From Streptosporangium carneum (GTDB lineage Bacteria > Actinomycetota > Actinomycetes > Streptosporangiales > Streptosporangiaceae): a DNA stretch of 64,000 nucleotides. How positions within the stretch are numbered: the first letter of the stretch is position 1; the number at the start of each line of letters is the position of its first letter. Both the position numbers and the translations under genes were made by a program. Shown piece after piece: positions 54,618 to 63,702 of this stretch. The stretch spans positions 1 through 64,000 of the forward strand of contig NZ_BSEV01000018.1 in assembly GCF_027922005.1 (NCBI RefSeq). Direction: 5' to 3'. Under the pieces are notes generated by a model, which saw only the letters and a program-made list of their open reading frames with translations, was not told the DNA's origin and searched no databases.

Positions 54618-55340
54618 ATGACTGAACGAGTCACTCCGAACGCCATAGACTTTCGGTCCGTGGACGACATGGACGGTCTGCACCCGACCCGCAGGCGTGG
54701 CGGGCCGGGTGAGCGCAGGTACGGCAGGCAGGCGGAGGCCGAACGCAACGACAGGCTCGTCCTGGACGCGGCCAGGGAGGTCTTCGCCGAGCAGGGCAGC
54801 GCCGCGCCGGTGTCCGCGGTCGCCGCGCGGGCCGGTGTGGGCATGGGCACGCTCTACCGCCGCTACGGCAGCAAGGAGGAGCTGCTCCAGCGACTGTGCG
54901 TGCTCGCGATGGAGCAGTCGATCGCCTCGGCGGAGGAGGCGCTGGCCGCCGACACCGACGGATGGGGGGCGCTGGCCCTGTTCGTCCGCCGCTGCGTGGA
55001 CGCGCGAGGCGGCGCGCTGGGCCCGATCGCCGGCAGCATCCCGGTCAGCCCGGAGATGACCGCCACCAGCGAACGCGGCCGCCGGCTGTCGGAGGAGCTC
55101 GTCGCGCACGCCCAGCGCGACCGCACCGTACGGCGGGACGTCGGCTGGATCGACGTCGCCAACCTGATCGAGTTCGCCAGCAAGCTTCCCCGGCGCACCG
55201 AAGACGAGGTCAACGCGGCGGAGCGGCTGCTCGCGATAGCCCTCGACGGCCTGCGCGACCACGGCCAACCGGCACTGCCCGGCGCCATGCCGACCTGGGA
55301 GCGTTACAGCGCCCGGTGGTACGACTTCCCCGCCACCTAG
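54618..55340 (+). CDS. TetR/AcrR-family regulator
   Basis: This 240-aa TetR protein has its HTH at about residues 42-90 (LDAAREVFAEQG, then VSAVAARAGVGMGTLYRRYGSKEELL) and a helical effector domain. ATG 54618 has no close ribosome-binding site; GTG 54660 lies 8 nt after TAGACT (54646-54651) and could be a leaderless start, which would still keep the whole HTH. Its likely target is the divergent DoxX-like gene or the downstream region, not proven. Confidence 0.88.
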   Translation: MTERVTPNAIDFRSVDDMDGLHPTRRRGGPGERRYGRQAEAERNDRLVLDAAREVFAEQGSAAPVSAVAARAGVGMGTLYRRYGSKEELLQRLCVLAMEQSIASAEEALAADTDGWGALALFVRRCVDARGGALGPIAGSIPVSPEMTATSERGRRLSEELVAHAQRDRTVRRDVGWIDVANLIEFASKLPRRTEDEVNAAERLLAIALDGLRDHGQPALPGAMPTWERYSARWYDFPAT

Positions 55341-55435
55341 CGTCCCGCCCCGGACGCGGGCCTCCTCGGCCGCCCGCCTCCCCGGCCCAGACCGCGCGAC
55401 GGGTCAGGAAGCCGCGCGGGAGCGCCGGCAGGAGG

Positions 55436-55855
55436 TCACTCACACGGGGAGCCGAGCTGGGCGAGCAGCTCCGACTGGTCGAAGTAGAGGCGCAGGCTCA
55501 CGATGAGCCCGTCCTCGACCGTGCAGACGTAGCAGCAGCGCACCGACACGGGGCGGCCCGTCGCCTCGATCACCCGGCCGTCGGGCAGAGGGTACGGTCC
55601 CTTGTGGGTGCCCACCAGCATCAGCTCGTCAATCGCCACGTCACCGATGTCGAACGACTCCACGATCACCGCGTGGATGTCAGGGAAGGCCGCCCAGAAC
55701 TCCCCGAGGTACGAGGAGAGTTCCTCGCGCCCCTGGGACAGGCCTTCCGGGCTGACGGTCACCCCGGCCGGACTGACGGTGCGCAGCAGCGCGTCCATGT
55801 CGTGAAGGTTGAACGCGGCGGTGTACTTGTCGCGCACTTCCCGGGCGTCGGTCAT
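55436..55855 (-). CDS. SnoaL-like ester cyclase / NTF2-fold protein
   Basis: This 139-aa protein has the NTF2-like fold pattern of SnoaL proteins: VRDKYTAAFNLHDMDALLRTVSP, FWAAFPDIHAVIVESFDIGD, and a C-terminal strand run YVCTVEDGLIVSLRLYFDQSELLAQLG. ATG 55855 follows AGGAGG. It is not near polyketide genes, so a true cyclase role is doubtful; many such proteins are of unknown function. Confidence 0.82.
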   Translation of the reverse strand: MTDAREVRDKYTAAFNLHDMDALLRTVSPAGVTVSPEGLSQGREELSSYLGEFWAAFPDIHAVIVESFDIGDVAIDELMLVGTHKGPYPLPDGRVIEATGRPVSVRCCYVCTVEDGLIVSLRLYFDQSELLAQLGSPCE

Positions 55856-56122
55856 GGTGTCGCCCCTCCTCCCCGCGAGTGGATGCACGCGACGCGGCCG
55901 CCTTCCCCCGGCCGGCCGCCTCCCAGAGGAGGCCTGTTGTGCTGATCGCCACGACGACTGAGGCGAACACCTCGCCGAACCCCCCAGTCCCGAGCATATG
56001 ACCCGGGCACGTCCACCGGCACCGGCGAGTCCGCCGTACGGCCCCGTCCCGGCGCGGGCGCCTTCCCGCCCCCGCCCTGCCGCCCGCTTCACCGGCCGCG
56101 GCTTTCCTCATCGGCGGCCGCG

Positions 56123-57148
56123 TCACGGACTACGGCCGAAGACACGCATGGCCGCCTCGGTGCGGTTGGTGACCCCGAGCTTGGCGTAGATGTTCGTCAG
56201 ATGCTTCTCGACGGTGCGAGGGCTGATCTCCAGGGTTCGGGCGATTCCCTCACTGGTGCGTCCGCCGGCGACGAGCCGCAGCACGTCGGACTCGCGGGCG
56301 GACAACGGGGGAGTGGATTCCGACAGGAGCAGCGCGCCGTGGGAGTGGTACGGGACCAGACGGACGGTCAGGCGGCGGCCGCCGTGCTCGACCGTGTAGT
56401 CGGGGACGGGGCCGCCCGGCTCAGGCGTCCGGCGGTGCGCCGCGAGCCATGCGGTGATCTCCTCGGGAAGGGGGCCGCCGTCACGGACGCGCCCGGGGAA
56501 ATGGGCGGTCAGCAGGACGTGGGCGAGGCGGTTGGCGACCTTGACCGTCGCGTGCGGCCCGAGGAGGAGCACGCCGTGGGCGGTGTCGTCGAGAGCGTCG
56601 AGGGCGGCCAGCGCCGACTCCAGCCACGCGGTGGCGTGCGCGGCCCGCAGGAGAGCCGACAGGTGGGGAAGGGCCACTTCGAGGAGTTGCAGGTCGGCGT
56701 CGGTGAAGTCGCTGTCGACGCGGTTGAGGCCGATGCCTGTGAGCATGCCGTGCTGTACTCCCAGAACGCCCATCATCTGGTACTCGACGCCCAGCGGGCG
56801 ATAGAACTCGTGGTAGATGTCCAGGCTGTGCCACTGCTGGCGGGTGACCAGGTCGCTGAGCCGGAGCGGGCAGTCATGGCCGCCGGGCCAGCCAGGAGAG
56901 GCGAGGAACGGATGCTGGGAGAACAGCCGGGTGAAGTTCCGCGCCAGCTCCGCCGGAAGGGCGACGGGAGGCCAGGGGTGCTGCTCGACCTGGCCGGCCC
57001 GCAGATCCAGGACCTTGTAGGCGACGACGTCGGTCTCCACCACCGTGGACAGCGCCGACAGCATCCGGGGGAACAGGTCTTCGCCCGGGGCCGCCCGCTC
57101 GCACTCGCGAAGCGCGCTCAGGAGCCGTCTGAGGCTGGACTCACGCAT
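56123..57148 (-). CDS. LuxR-family regulator
   Basis: This 341-aa protein has a C-terminal LuxR HTH (about 275-335) with LSARESDVLRLVAGGRTSEGIARTL-like sequence and KHLTNIYAKLGVTNRTEA. The N-terminal 250 residues may be a sensory domain but match no family I recognise. ATG 57148 (MRESSLRRLL) has GAGGGA 6 nt before it. It is divergent from the BBE-like oxidase gene and may regulate it. Confidence 0.86.
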   Translation of the reverse strand: MRESSLRRLLSALRECERAAPGEDLFPRMLSALSTVVETDVVAYKVLDLRAGQVEQHPWPPVALPAELARNFTRLFSQHPFLASPGWPGGHDCPLRLSDLVTRQQWHSLDIYHEFYRPLGVEYQMMGVLGVQHGMLTGIGLNRVDSDFTDADLQLLEVALPHLSALLRAAHATAWLESALAALDALDDTAHGVLLLGPHATVKVANRLAHVLLTAHFPGRVRDGGPLPEEITAWLAAHRRTPEPGGPVPDYTVEHGGRRLTVRLVPYHSHGALLLSESTPPLSARESDVLRLVAGGRTSEGIARTLEISPRTVEKHLTNIYAKLGVTNRTEAAMRVFGRSP

Positions 57149-57546
57149 ACGAGATCCCTCAGCTTCGGTGCGGGCGGAGACCACGCGGACTCCCCGTCGC
57201 CTCATGCGTGATCTTACATCGGCCACAGGAGGCGCCGGCTGGCGACTCCGGCACACGAAGATCGCCCCGGGGCGGGGACCAGCCAGACGGCCCGGCCTCC
57301 GGGCCCCTCGGAAGGCCTCCACGCGACAGGCGTAGCCTGAGGGGAGGGAGCACATTTCAAAACGCCGCCACGGGCCCTTCCAGGTGGTCCGTACGGGCTC
57401 GCGGGCGACGGTGCGTCGACACGCCGTGCCTGCGGCTTCCGCGCGTGCTGTGCGCCCGCCTCTCGGCGAGGGGCCGCCGCGCCTCCCGCCGCGGAGGCGG
57501 ACGGCTCCGCATCAGGGAATGCCCGCCGATCAGGAGGGAGAAGTCG
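57149..57546. other. Divergent region, LuxR regulator and oxidase
   Basis: This 398-bp GC-rich gap separates the regulator and the oxidase. AGGAGG sits at the oxidase start. I see no clear promoter or operator; upstream frames are shadows. Confidence 0.4.
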
Positions 57547-58974
57547 ATGCCCATCGAGGTTGAGACACTCTCGGGCGAGACCGACATGCTGGACGACGAG
57601 AAGCTCGAAGGGCTCCGGATGGCCTTCCATGGTCCTCTGGTCACTCGGGAGGACGACGGTTACGACGAGGCGCGGGTGGTGCAGAACGGGCTGATCGATC
57701 GTCGGCCGGCCCTCATCATGAGGTGCTCGGGCGCCGCGGACGTCATCGACGCCGTCAATCTGGCCCGCGAGCACGGCCTGCTGGCGGCGGTGCGCGGTGG
57801 CGGTCACAGCGTCGCGGGCCACAGCGTTCACGACCGCGGCCTGCTGATCGACCTGTCCGGGATGCGGGGCGTCTGGGTCGATCCCGCCTCCCGGGTGGTC
57901 CGCGTCCAGGGCGGCGCGACGTGGGGGGACGTCGACCGCGAGACCGAGGTCTTCGGGCTCGTGGTTCCGGGCGGCATAGTGTCCACGACCGGTGTCGCCG
58001 GGCTCACGCTGGGCGGCGGGATCGGATGGCTGCACCGCAGGTACGGGCTGTCCTGCGACAACCTGCGGGCGGCCGAGGTCGTGACCGCCGACGGGCGGCT
58101 GCTGCGGGCGAGCGAGTCGGAGAACGAGGACCTGTTCTGGGGTCTGCGCGGCGGCGGCGGCAACTTCGGCGTGGTGACGGCCTTCGAGTTCGACGCCCAC
58201 CCCCTCGGGCCGACCGTCATGTGCGCGGCCCCCATGTACGCCGACGGTTTCGACGAGGTCTTCCGCGCCTGGCGCGACTGGGCGGACACGGTGCCCGACG
58301 AGGTCACCACCAGGGCCGTCTTCTGGACGGTGCCGGAGGATCCCCACATGCCGCCGCAGGTCCACGACCGGCAGGTCCTCATCACCGGCGCCGTGTACGC
58401 GGGACCGCCGGAGGAGGGCGAAAGGATCCTCCAGCCGATCCGGAACCTCGGCGTCCCGCTCGCGGACCTGAGCGGCCCGATGCCGTTCCGCATGTTCCAG
58501 TCGGCCTTCGACTTCTTCTTCGCGAAGGGCATGCTGGACAGCTACTGGAAGTCGCTCTTCATGAAGGAGCTGACGGACCGGGCGGCGGATCTGATCGTGA
58601 GCTGCGGGGTCGCGCGGACCTCACCGCAGACCATGGTCCACGTGCCGCTGCTCGGTGGGGCGGTGGGTCGCGTGGGCCCGCGCGACACGGCGTTCGGCGA
58701 CCGCGACGCGCACAGCATGCTCAGCGTGGACGGCAACTGGGTCGACCACCGCGGCACGGCGGATCACGTCGCCTGGGTGCGTCACGTCATCGACCGGGCC
58801 GAGGAGTTCTCGACCGGGGGGACGTACCTGAACTTCGACAGCGACGACCCGTCGAAGGCGCCCGAACTCGTCCCCGCGGCCTTCGGGGAGAACCTTCGGC
58901 GGCTCACTGAGATCAAGAAGCGCTACGACCCGCAGAACCTGTTCCGGCTCAACGCCAACATCCCGCCCGCGTAG
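57547..58974 (+). CDS. BBE-type FAD-linked oxidase
   Basis: This 475-aa PCMH-type flavoprotein has a C-terminal berberine-bridge segment (YDPQNLFRLNANI). His in RGGGHSVAGHS and Cys in RRYGLSCDNL are placed for bicovalent FAD, as in gluco-oligosaccharide and tirandamycin oxidases. LGGGIGWLHRRYGL and GLRGGGGNFGVVTAFEF are family landmarks. ATG 57547 follows AGGAGG; an in-frame extension upstream is unlikely. The substrate could be a sugar or a secondary metabolite. It lies alone, behind the divergent LuxR gene. Confidence 0.88.
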   Translation: MPIEVETLSGETDMLDDEKLEGLRMAFHGPLVTREDDGYDEARVVQNGLIDRRPALIMRCSGAADVIDAVNLAREHGLLAAVRGGGHSVAGHSVHDRGLLIDLSGMRGVWVDPASRVVRVQGGATWGDVDRETEVFGLVVPGGIVSTTGVAGLTLGGGIGWLHRRYGLSCDNLRAAEVVTADGRLLRASESENEDLFWGLRGGGGNFGVVTAFEFDAHPLGPTVMCAAPMYADGFDEVFRAWRDWADTVPDEVTTRAVFWTVPEDPHMPPQVHDRQVLITGAVYAGPPEEGERILQPIRNLGVPLADLSGPMPFRMFQSAFDFFFAKGMLDSYWKSLFMKELTDRAADLIVSCGVARTSPQTMVHVPLLGGAVGRVGPRDTAFGDRDAHSMLSVDGNWVDHRGTADHVAWVRHVIDRAEEFSTGGTYLNFDSDDPSKAPELVPAAFGENLRRLTEIKKRYDPQNLFRLNANIPPA

Positions 58975-59019
58975 CGTCGCGGGCGATCCCGGGCCGTCTT
59001 CGGCCGCCCAGGAAGCGAA

Positions 59020-59056
59020 CGACGCCCGGGACTCGGTTCACGAGTCCCGGGCGTCG
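59020..59056. terminator. Bidirectional terminator, perfect 16-bp stem
   Basis: Arms 59020-59035 and 59041-59056 are exact complements with a 5-nt loop. It lies between the convergent oxidase and LPMO genes. It shares the core CGACGCCCGG with the hairpin at 53638-53690. Confidence 0.85.
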
Positions 59057-59213
59057 CCTCTCAACCGCCGTCATCCGTTGTCAGGGGAGCCGTTCTTCCT
59101 CTGGGCGGACCGTCGCAAGCCGCTCTGAGGATGTCTTCCCCGCGTGGTGGCCCGGCGGTCAGGGGCACTGGTCGCCTTGACGGGGGTCGCCCGGCCGAGG
59201 CGGCCGTACGGGC

Positions 59214-59729
59214 TCAGCGGACCTGAAGGTCCACGCAGTTGTAGAACGCGTTGACGGTGTCCGCGACGTTCCAGACGGCGAGGATCTTGTGGCGGCCGCT
59301 GGGCAGTCCGCTGATGCTGTGCGAGATGTTCGACGGCGGCTGGGTGTTGTTCTGGCTGAAGGTCTTGAACAGCGAACCGTCGACGTAGTACTGCCAGGTG
59401 CTGGTGCGGTGCGCCGCGGTCAGCCGCCACTGGAAGGTGACCGTGCTGGAGACCGTCGTGGTCGGCCAGCCCTTGCTCTCGTTGTCCAGGACACGCCAGG
59501 CGCTGCCGCCACTGCACAGGCGCGATCCCTTGGGGGCCTCGACGCTCTGCGGCTCGTATTCCAGTCCGCCGCAACCGGTGACCTTCCGGCTGGCGCACAT
59601 GTCCTGACGGCTGGGCGGGGAGGTGATCCAGCCGTGGGCGCTTGCGGGACTCGCCGAGGTGAAGACCACCGTCAGGGGGACGGCCACCAGGAAGGCGAGG
59701 GCGGTGAGCAGCCGTTGTCTGACGCTCAT
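59214..59729 (-). CDS. AA10 lytic polysaccharide monooxygenase
   Basis: This 171-aa secreted copper enzyme oxidatively cleaves chitin or cellulose. The signal ends in SASPASA, so mature His1 is residue 32 (HGW), and the second copper-brace His is H107 (AAHRTS). Four or more cysteines and the C-terminal NAFYNCVDLQV are typical. ATG 59729 follows AAAGGAG. It has no carbohydrate-binding module, so it is a single-domain AA10. An inverted pair TAACTG/CAGTTA lies about 113-137 bp upstream of its start. Confidence 0.92.
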   Translation of the reverse strand: MSVRQRLLTALAFLVAVPLTVVFTSASPASAHGWITSPPSRQDMCASRKVTGCGGLEYEPQSVEAPKGSRLCSGGSAWRVLDNESKGWPTTTVSSTVTFQWRLTAAHRTSTWQYYVDGSLFKTFSQNNTQPPSNISHSISGLPSGRHKILAVWNVADTVNAFYNCVDLQVR

Positions 59730-60112
59730 CTGGGCTCCTTTCAACCTACGTGCCAGGGGGGTTGTGGCGCGTGGAGTTGGTGCCATTTTGTACGGCGATG
59801 CCGGAATGGCGCGCCATCGGCAGCATAACCTGACCCGTGCCTAACTGTTAAGATTATTGTCAGTTAAGTTTGTTTGTTGTTCTCCTCCGCTGGTCATGTT
59901 GGCCGTCGACGGCACGGTGCCCGCGCCGCCCGGCGTGTTCGACGGATCAGGCGGGACGGAACTCGGCGGCCCGCCGTGGCAGCCGGCGGTCGTCCACGAC
60001 CACGGCCGGGCGTGGGGCCGCCGCGCCCCGGGGGTCTCGGGGCGCGGCGGGCGTCTCCTTCCGGCGCAGTTGCCGATTCAGTTGCCGATTCGGTGGCCGA
60101 TCCAGCGACCGA
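59730..60112. other. LPMO upstream region
   Basis: This 383-bp region contains TAACTG (59842-59847) and CAGTTA (59861-59866) as an inverted pair with a 13-nt gap, in an AT-rich patch upstream of the LPMO gene, a possible operator. The rest, towards the transporter stop, shows nothing definite. Confidence 0.45.
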
Positions 60113-61594
60113 TCAGGTGGTGGTGAGGGCGGGGACCGACACCGCGGGGGTTCCCTCCTGGTTGTGGCGGGCGGCCCAGGAGGTCAGCGCCGTATGACAG
60201 GCGTGGTCCAGGTGTCGCAGCCCGGACAGCTCCAGCTCGATGGGACGGTCTCGGGGCAGCGCCTCCAGGGTGTCGAGCATCTTGGGCAGCCGCAGGAAGG
60301 TGGCGTTGCCGGTCAGCGTGACCCTGATCGGCCCGTCCTCGTCGCCGCGGTCGACCTCCAGGTGGATCTGGGAGGTCTCCCAGGCGGTCTTGACGACCGC
60401 CATGAGCAGCCCGAGCAGCACACCCTCGAACAGGTTGAGGGCGACGACCGCGACCGCGGTGCAGACCAGGATCACCGCCTCGCCGCGATGCCGCCGCCAC
60501 AGCGAGAGCAGCTGCGTGGTGGGGATGAGCTTCCACCCGGTGTGCACCAGGACGCCCGCCAGCGCGGCCAGCGGGATGACCTCCAGGGCGGCGGGCAGCA
60601 GGGCCGCGAACAGCAGCAGCCACAGCCCGTGCAGCACGCGGGACGCCTTGGTCCTCGCGCCGGCCCGAACGTTGGCGGAGCTGCGCACGATCACCGCGGT
60701 CATCGGCAGCGCGCCGAGCGCGCCGCAGACCGCGTTGCCCGCGCCCTGGGCCATGAGCTCCTTGTCGTAGTCGGTGCGGGGACCGTCGTGCATGCGGTCG
60801 ACGGCCGCCGCGCTGAACAGGCTCTCGGCCGAGGAGATCAGCGTGAACGCCACCACGGTGCCCAGGAAGCCGAGCTCGGCGAGCCGGGACAGGTCGTCCA
60901 GGCCGGGCGGCCGGATCGCGCCGAGCAGGCCGTTCACCTCCAGCCTGGCGACCGGCAGGTCGAGGAGCGCGACGGCGGCGGTGGTCAGCGCGACCGCCGC
61001 CAGCGGCCCGGGCAGCAGCCGCGCCCGGGCGGGCAGGCGCGGCCACAACGCCAGCATCGCGACGGTGCCGACGCCGACGGCGAGGGCGGTCAGGGCGCCG
61101 GGGGAGCCGAGGGCGTCGAGGGCCAGCGCGGGCAGGCCCGCGAGCTTGCCCAGGCCCGATCCGGGAGCCTTGGCGCCGGCCATCGCGTACAACTGCCCGG
61201 CGATGATGGTCAGCCCGATCCCGGCGAGCATGCCCTCCACGACGGCGATGGAGATGGCGCGGAACCAGCGGCCGAACCGCAGCGCGCCCAGCAGCAGCTG
61301 CAGGAGCCCGGCCGCCAGCACCAGCGTGCCGAGGGCGGCGAGCCCGTAGAGCCGCACGGCCTCGAAGACCAGCACGGTCAGACCTGCGGCCGGGCCGCTG
61401 ACCTGCAGGCTGCTGCCGGGCAGCAGCCCGGTGAGCAGGCCGCCGACGATGCCGGTGATCAGACCGAGCTCGGCGGGCACCCCGGAGGCGACCGCGACGC
61501 CCACGCACAGCGGGAGGGCGACCAGGAAGACGACGAACGACGCGGCGAGGTCGTGCCGCAGGGTGGGCGGGAACACGAGGTCCTTTCTCAGCAT
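60113..61594 (-). CDS. SulP-family anion (probably bicarbonate) transporter
   Basis: This 493-aa SulP protein has ten or more membrane helices (about 1-400) with VGVAVASGVPAELGLITGIVGG, VEGMLAGIGLTII and SSANVRAGARTKAS, then a C-terminal STAS domain (about 400-480, with VTLTGNATFLRLPKM and HLDHACHTAL). ATG 61594 is 11 bp after the carbonic anhydrase stop, and that pairing favours bicarbonate over sulfate as the substrate. Confidence 0.9.
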   Translation of the reverse strand: MLRKDLVFPPTLRHDLAASFVVFLVALPLCVGVAVASGVPAELGLITGIVGGLLTGLLPGSSLQVSGPAAGLTVLVFEAVRLYGLAALGTLVLAAGLLQLLLGALRFGRWFRAISIAVVEGMLAGIGLTIIAGQLYAMAGAKAPGSGLGKLAGLPALALDALGSPGALTALAVGVGTVAMLALWPRLPARARLLPGPLAAVALTTAAVALLDLPVARLEVNGLLGAIRPPGLDDLSRLAELGFLGTVVAFTLISSAESLFSAAAVDRMHDGPRTDYDKELMAQGAGNAVCGALGALPMTAVIVRSSANVRAGARTKASRVLHGLWLLLFAALLPAALEVIPLAALAGVLVHTGWKLIPTTQLLSLWRRHRGEAVILVCTAVAVVALNLFEGVLLGLLMAVVKTAWETSQIHLEVDRGDEDGPIRVTLTGNATFLRLPKMLDTLEALPRDRPIELELSGLRHLDHACHTALTSWAARHNQEGTPAVSVPALTTT

Positions 61595-61605
61595 GGTCGC
61601 CACCG

Positions 61606-62190
61606 TCACAGGGGGAGGAACGCGTTGTCGCCGGGCCGGTGGGTGAACACCTTTCCCGTGTGCACCTCGTAGAACCAGCCGTGCAGGCGGACGCGGCCGT
61701 CCAGGAGCCGCCGCTGGACGGCGGGATAGGCGTGCAGCCGCTCCAGCTGGGTCAGCACGTGCTGCTGCGTCGCCAGTGCCAGGTCGGTCTTCTCGTCGCC
61801 GAGGGAGTCGGCGGCGTGGGCCAGCCAGCCGCCCATGGCCGGAACGGCGGCCAGGTCGTTGCGGTGGACCACCGCGCCGACGGCGGCGCAGTGAGAGTGC
61901 CCGCACACCACGACGTCGCCGATGCCGAGGGCCTCGATCGCGAACTCGATGGTGGCGGCCTCGCCCGAAGGCCGGTCGAGGCTGTAGCGGGGCACGATGC
62001 CGCCGGCGGTACGCAGTTCGAACAGCTCTCCCGGGCGCGCGCTGGTGATCAGGGCCGGGACGACGCGGGAGTCGGAGCAGGTGATGAACAGCGCCAGCGG
62101 GTTCTGACCGGCGGCCAGCCGGTCGAGCCGCTCGCCGGCGACGGCGGCCCGTGCGGAGAAGGATCGGGCGTGCTCGATGAATGCGTGCAT
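61606..62190 (-). CDS. Beta-carbonic anhydrase
   Basis: This 194-aa beta-class carbonic anhydrase interconverts CO2 and bicarbonate. Zinc ligands are Cys38 (TCSDSR), His98 and Cys101 (GHSHC), with Asp40/Arg42 as the gating pair. ATG 62190 starts MHAFIEHARSF. It is upstream of, and nearly contiguous with, the SulP gene, so both likely supply bicarbonate for carboxylation. Confidence 0.94.
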   Translation of the reverse strand: MHAFIEHARSFSARAAVAGERLDRLAAGQNPLALFITCSDSRVVPALITSARPGELFELRTAGGIVPRYSLDRPSGEAATIEFAIEALGIGDVVVCGHSHCAAVGAVVHRNDLAAVPAMGGWLAHAADSLGDEKTDLALATQQHVLTQLERLHAYPAVQRRLLDGRVRLHGWFYEVHTGKVFTHRPGDNAFLPL

Positions 62191-62607
62191 GCGAAAGCCC
62201 TTCGGACAGTCGTTGCTGCGGACACGTCGATGAACGGGGTGGTCGCGGGGACCGGGGAAACGGGGCGTGCCGGAGCTGCCGGCGCGCTCGGACGCGCGGA
62301 CGTCCGATGTTCGTCGTGGGCGGTGGCGCGGGTCCCGTGAGCCGGTCCGCCCACCCGGCAGGACAGGCGGGAAGGCGAACCGGGCTCGCCCTCCTGGCGG
62401 GCTTCAGCCGGTCAGACTCGAAAAACGGCAGGGCAGGGCAGGCGAGGGGCGGGTTCCGCCTTTCTCACCGGGGGGTCGAGAGAGCGCCGTGGCACCACGT
62501 GGCCGCCTCGCGCGGCCCTGGCGCACGCCTGCCTGCCCGCCCGTCTGGCGGGCGGAAACGGGGAAGGGGTGCGGGAGGAGTGGGGCCGAGCGAGACAGCG
62601 GGCCCTG
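62191..62607. other. Intergenic region upstream of carbonic anhydrase
   Basis: This 417-bp GC-rich gap separates the anhydrase start from the stop of the small secreted protein gene. Plus-strand frames here appear to be chance. No promoter element stood out. Confidence 0.35.
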
Positions 62608-63087
62608 TCAGCAGCGGAACACCTGCAGCTGGGGCAGTGAGGGTGCGACGCCGGTCGCCCCGCGCCGCTCGGTTCCGGTACGGACAGGAGACTGCGCCGA
62701 CGTCCCGAGCGACGAGAGCGACGACGCCGTGGCCGCGCACGGGAGCCGCTGACCGGGGCCGCGCAACAGGGACAGGCACTGGGAGCAGCGGCCCCCCGCC
62801 CATCGCGACGGCGCCTGGTGACGGCAACCGCGGACCGAGACGTCGACGGTGCCGCTCGGGTCGGCGTTGGTTTCCGCCTCTCGCATGGCGAGCGCGGCCG
62901 GGACGGCGGAGGCGGCGGCTGCGGTCCTGGCCGCCCATGCCGCGCCGCGGGGGGAGGAGATGGCCATGAAAGCGGAAACGGCGCTCGACGGCGCCGTCTC
63001 GTGGTCGCCGTCAGAGCTGACGACGACGTGCGTCAAGAGGAAGGCGGTCACCACTGCCACGATCCAGGCTGGCACGTGACGCGCCAC
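62608..63087 (-). CDS. Small exported protein, unknown function
   Basis: This 159-aa product has an N-terminal hydrophobic segment (MARHVPAWIVAVVTAFLLTHVVV) that may be a signal or anchor, then Ala-rich sequence and a C-terminal half with Cys residues (RGCRH, GRCSQCLSLLRG, RLPCA, VFRC). GTG 63087 has GGAGG 6 nt upstream, good evidence for translation. I do not recognise the family; some actinobacterial small proteins of unknown function look similar. Confidence 0.5.
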   Translation of the reverse strand: MARHVPAWIVAVVTAFLLTHVVVSSDGDHETAPSSAVSAFMAISSPRGAAWAARTAAAASAVPAALAMREAETNADPSGTVDVSVRGCRHQAPSRWAGGRCSQCLSLLRGPGQRLPCAATASSLSSLGTSAQSPVRTGTERRGATGVAPSLPQLQVFRC

Positions 63088-63702
63088 GACAAACCTCCAT
63101 GACGTTGCCGGGTATCACCGCTAGGGTGACTTTCACCGCAAATGCTAATCGACAAACCGGGGCGACCTCACGATTCATCGTAGGCACAATTTCGTGACCG
63201 GTCGGCTACGCTCGGCATAACAGGTAATGGCCGGGGGCGGACGGGCGAAAACGGCGGCGGAGTGCGGAATCGAGCGGCGACCCTGAGTAAAAGACGAGGT
63301 CTGCTCACCTCTTCGGGTGCCTCCGTGGCCGCCCTCGATGACGGCGGAACACGCGATTCCACTGGTGGGCGGCAGTCGTTTACGGCAGATGTCGCTTTTT
63401 TCCACGACGTATTTCGTCGAGGTTTCCCTTCGATCCGCCGACGTGTCGGCCTCTTTCTCCGGACATGGAAAGAGGTGTGATGGAAATCACATATATGGCG
63501 GTGGGAAAAGGTTGACGTATATGGCGTTTGGCTCGCACTTATAGGAGTTTCGGGTGCTCTGTGCGGAGAGGCGTGTAAAGAGGTTTTTGGCGTTTTTGTC
63601 AGAACCTTCCAAGGGTACGGCAGGCGCCGCACGGCGCCGGCCTGCCCGACGCCGCTCGTCGCGGGCCGTGTGATCTGCGCGCCACCAGGAGCGCCGAGGT
63701 CG
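63088..63702. other. Intergenic region before cobF
   Basis: This 615-bp region contains the promoter of the small exported protein and a lower-GC stretch near 63380-63600. I find no ORF with a ribosome-binding site, no RNA gene and no clear hairpin. A riboswitch is not evident. Confidence 0.4.
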
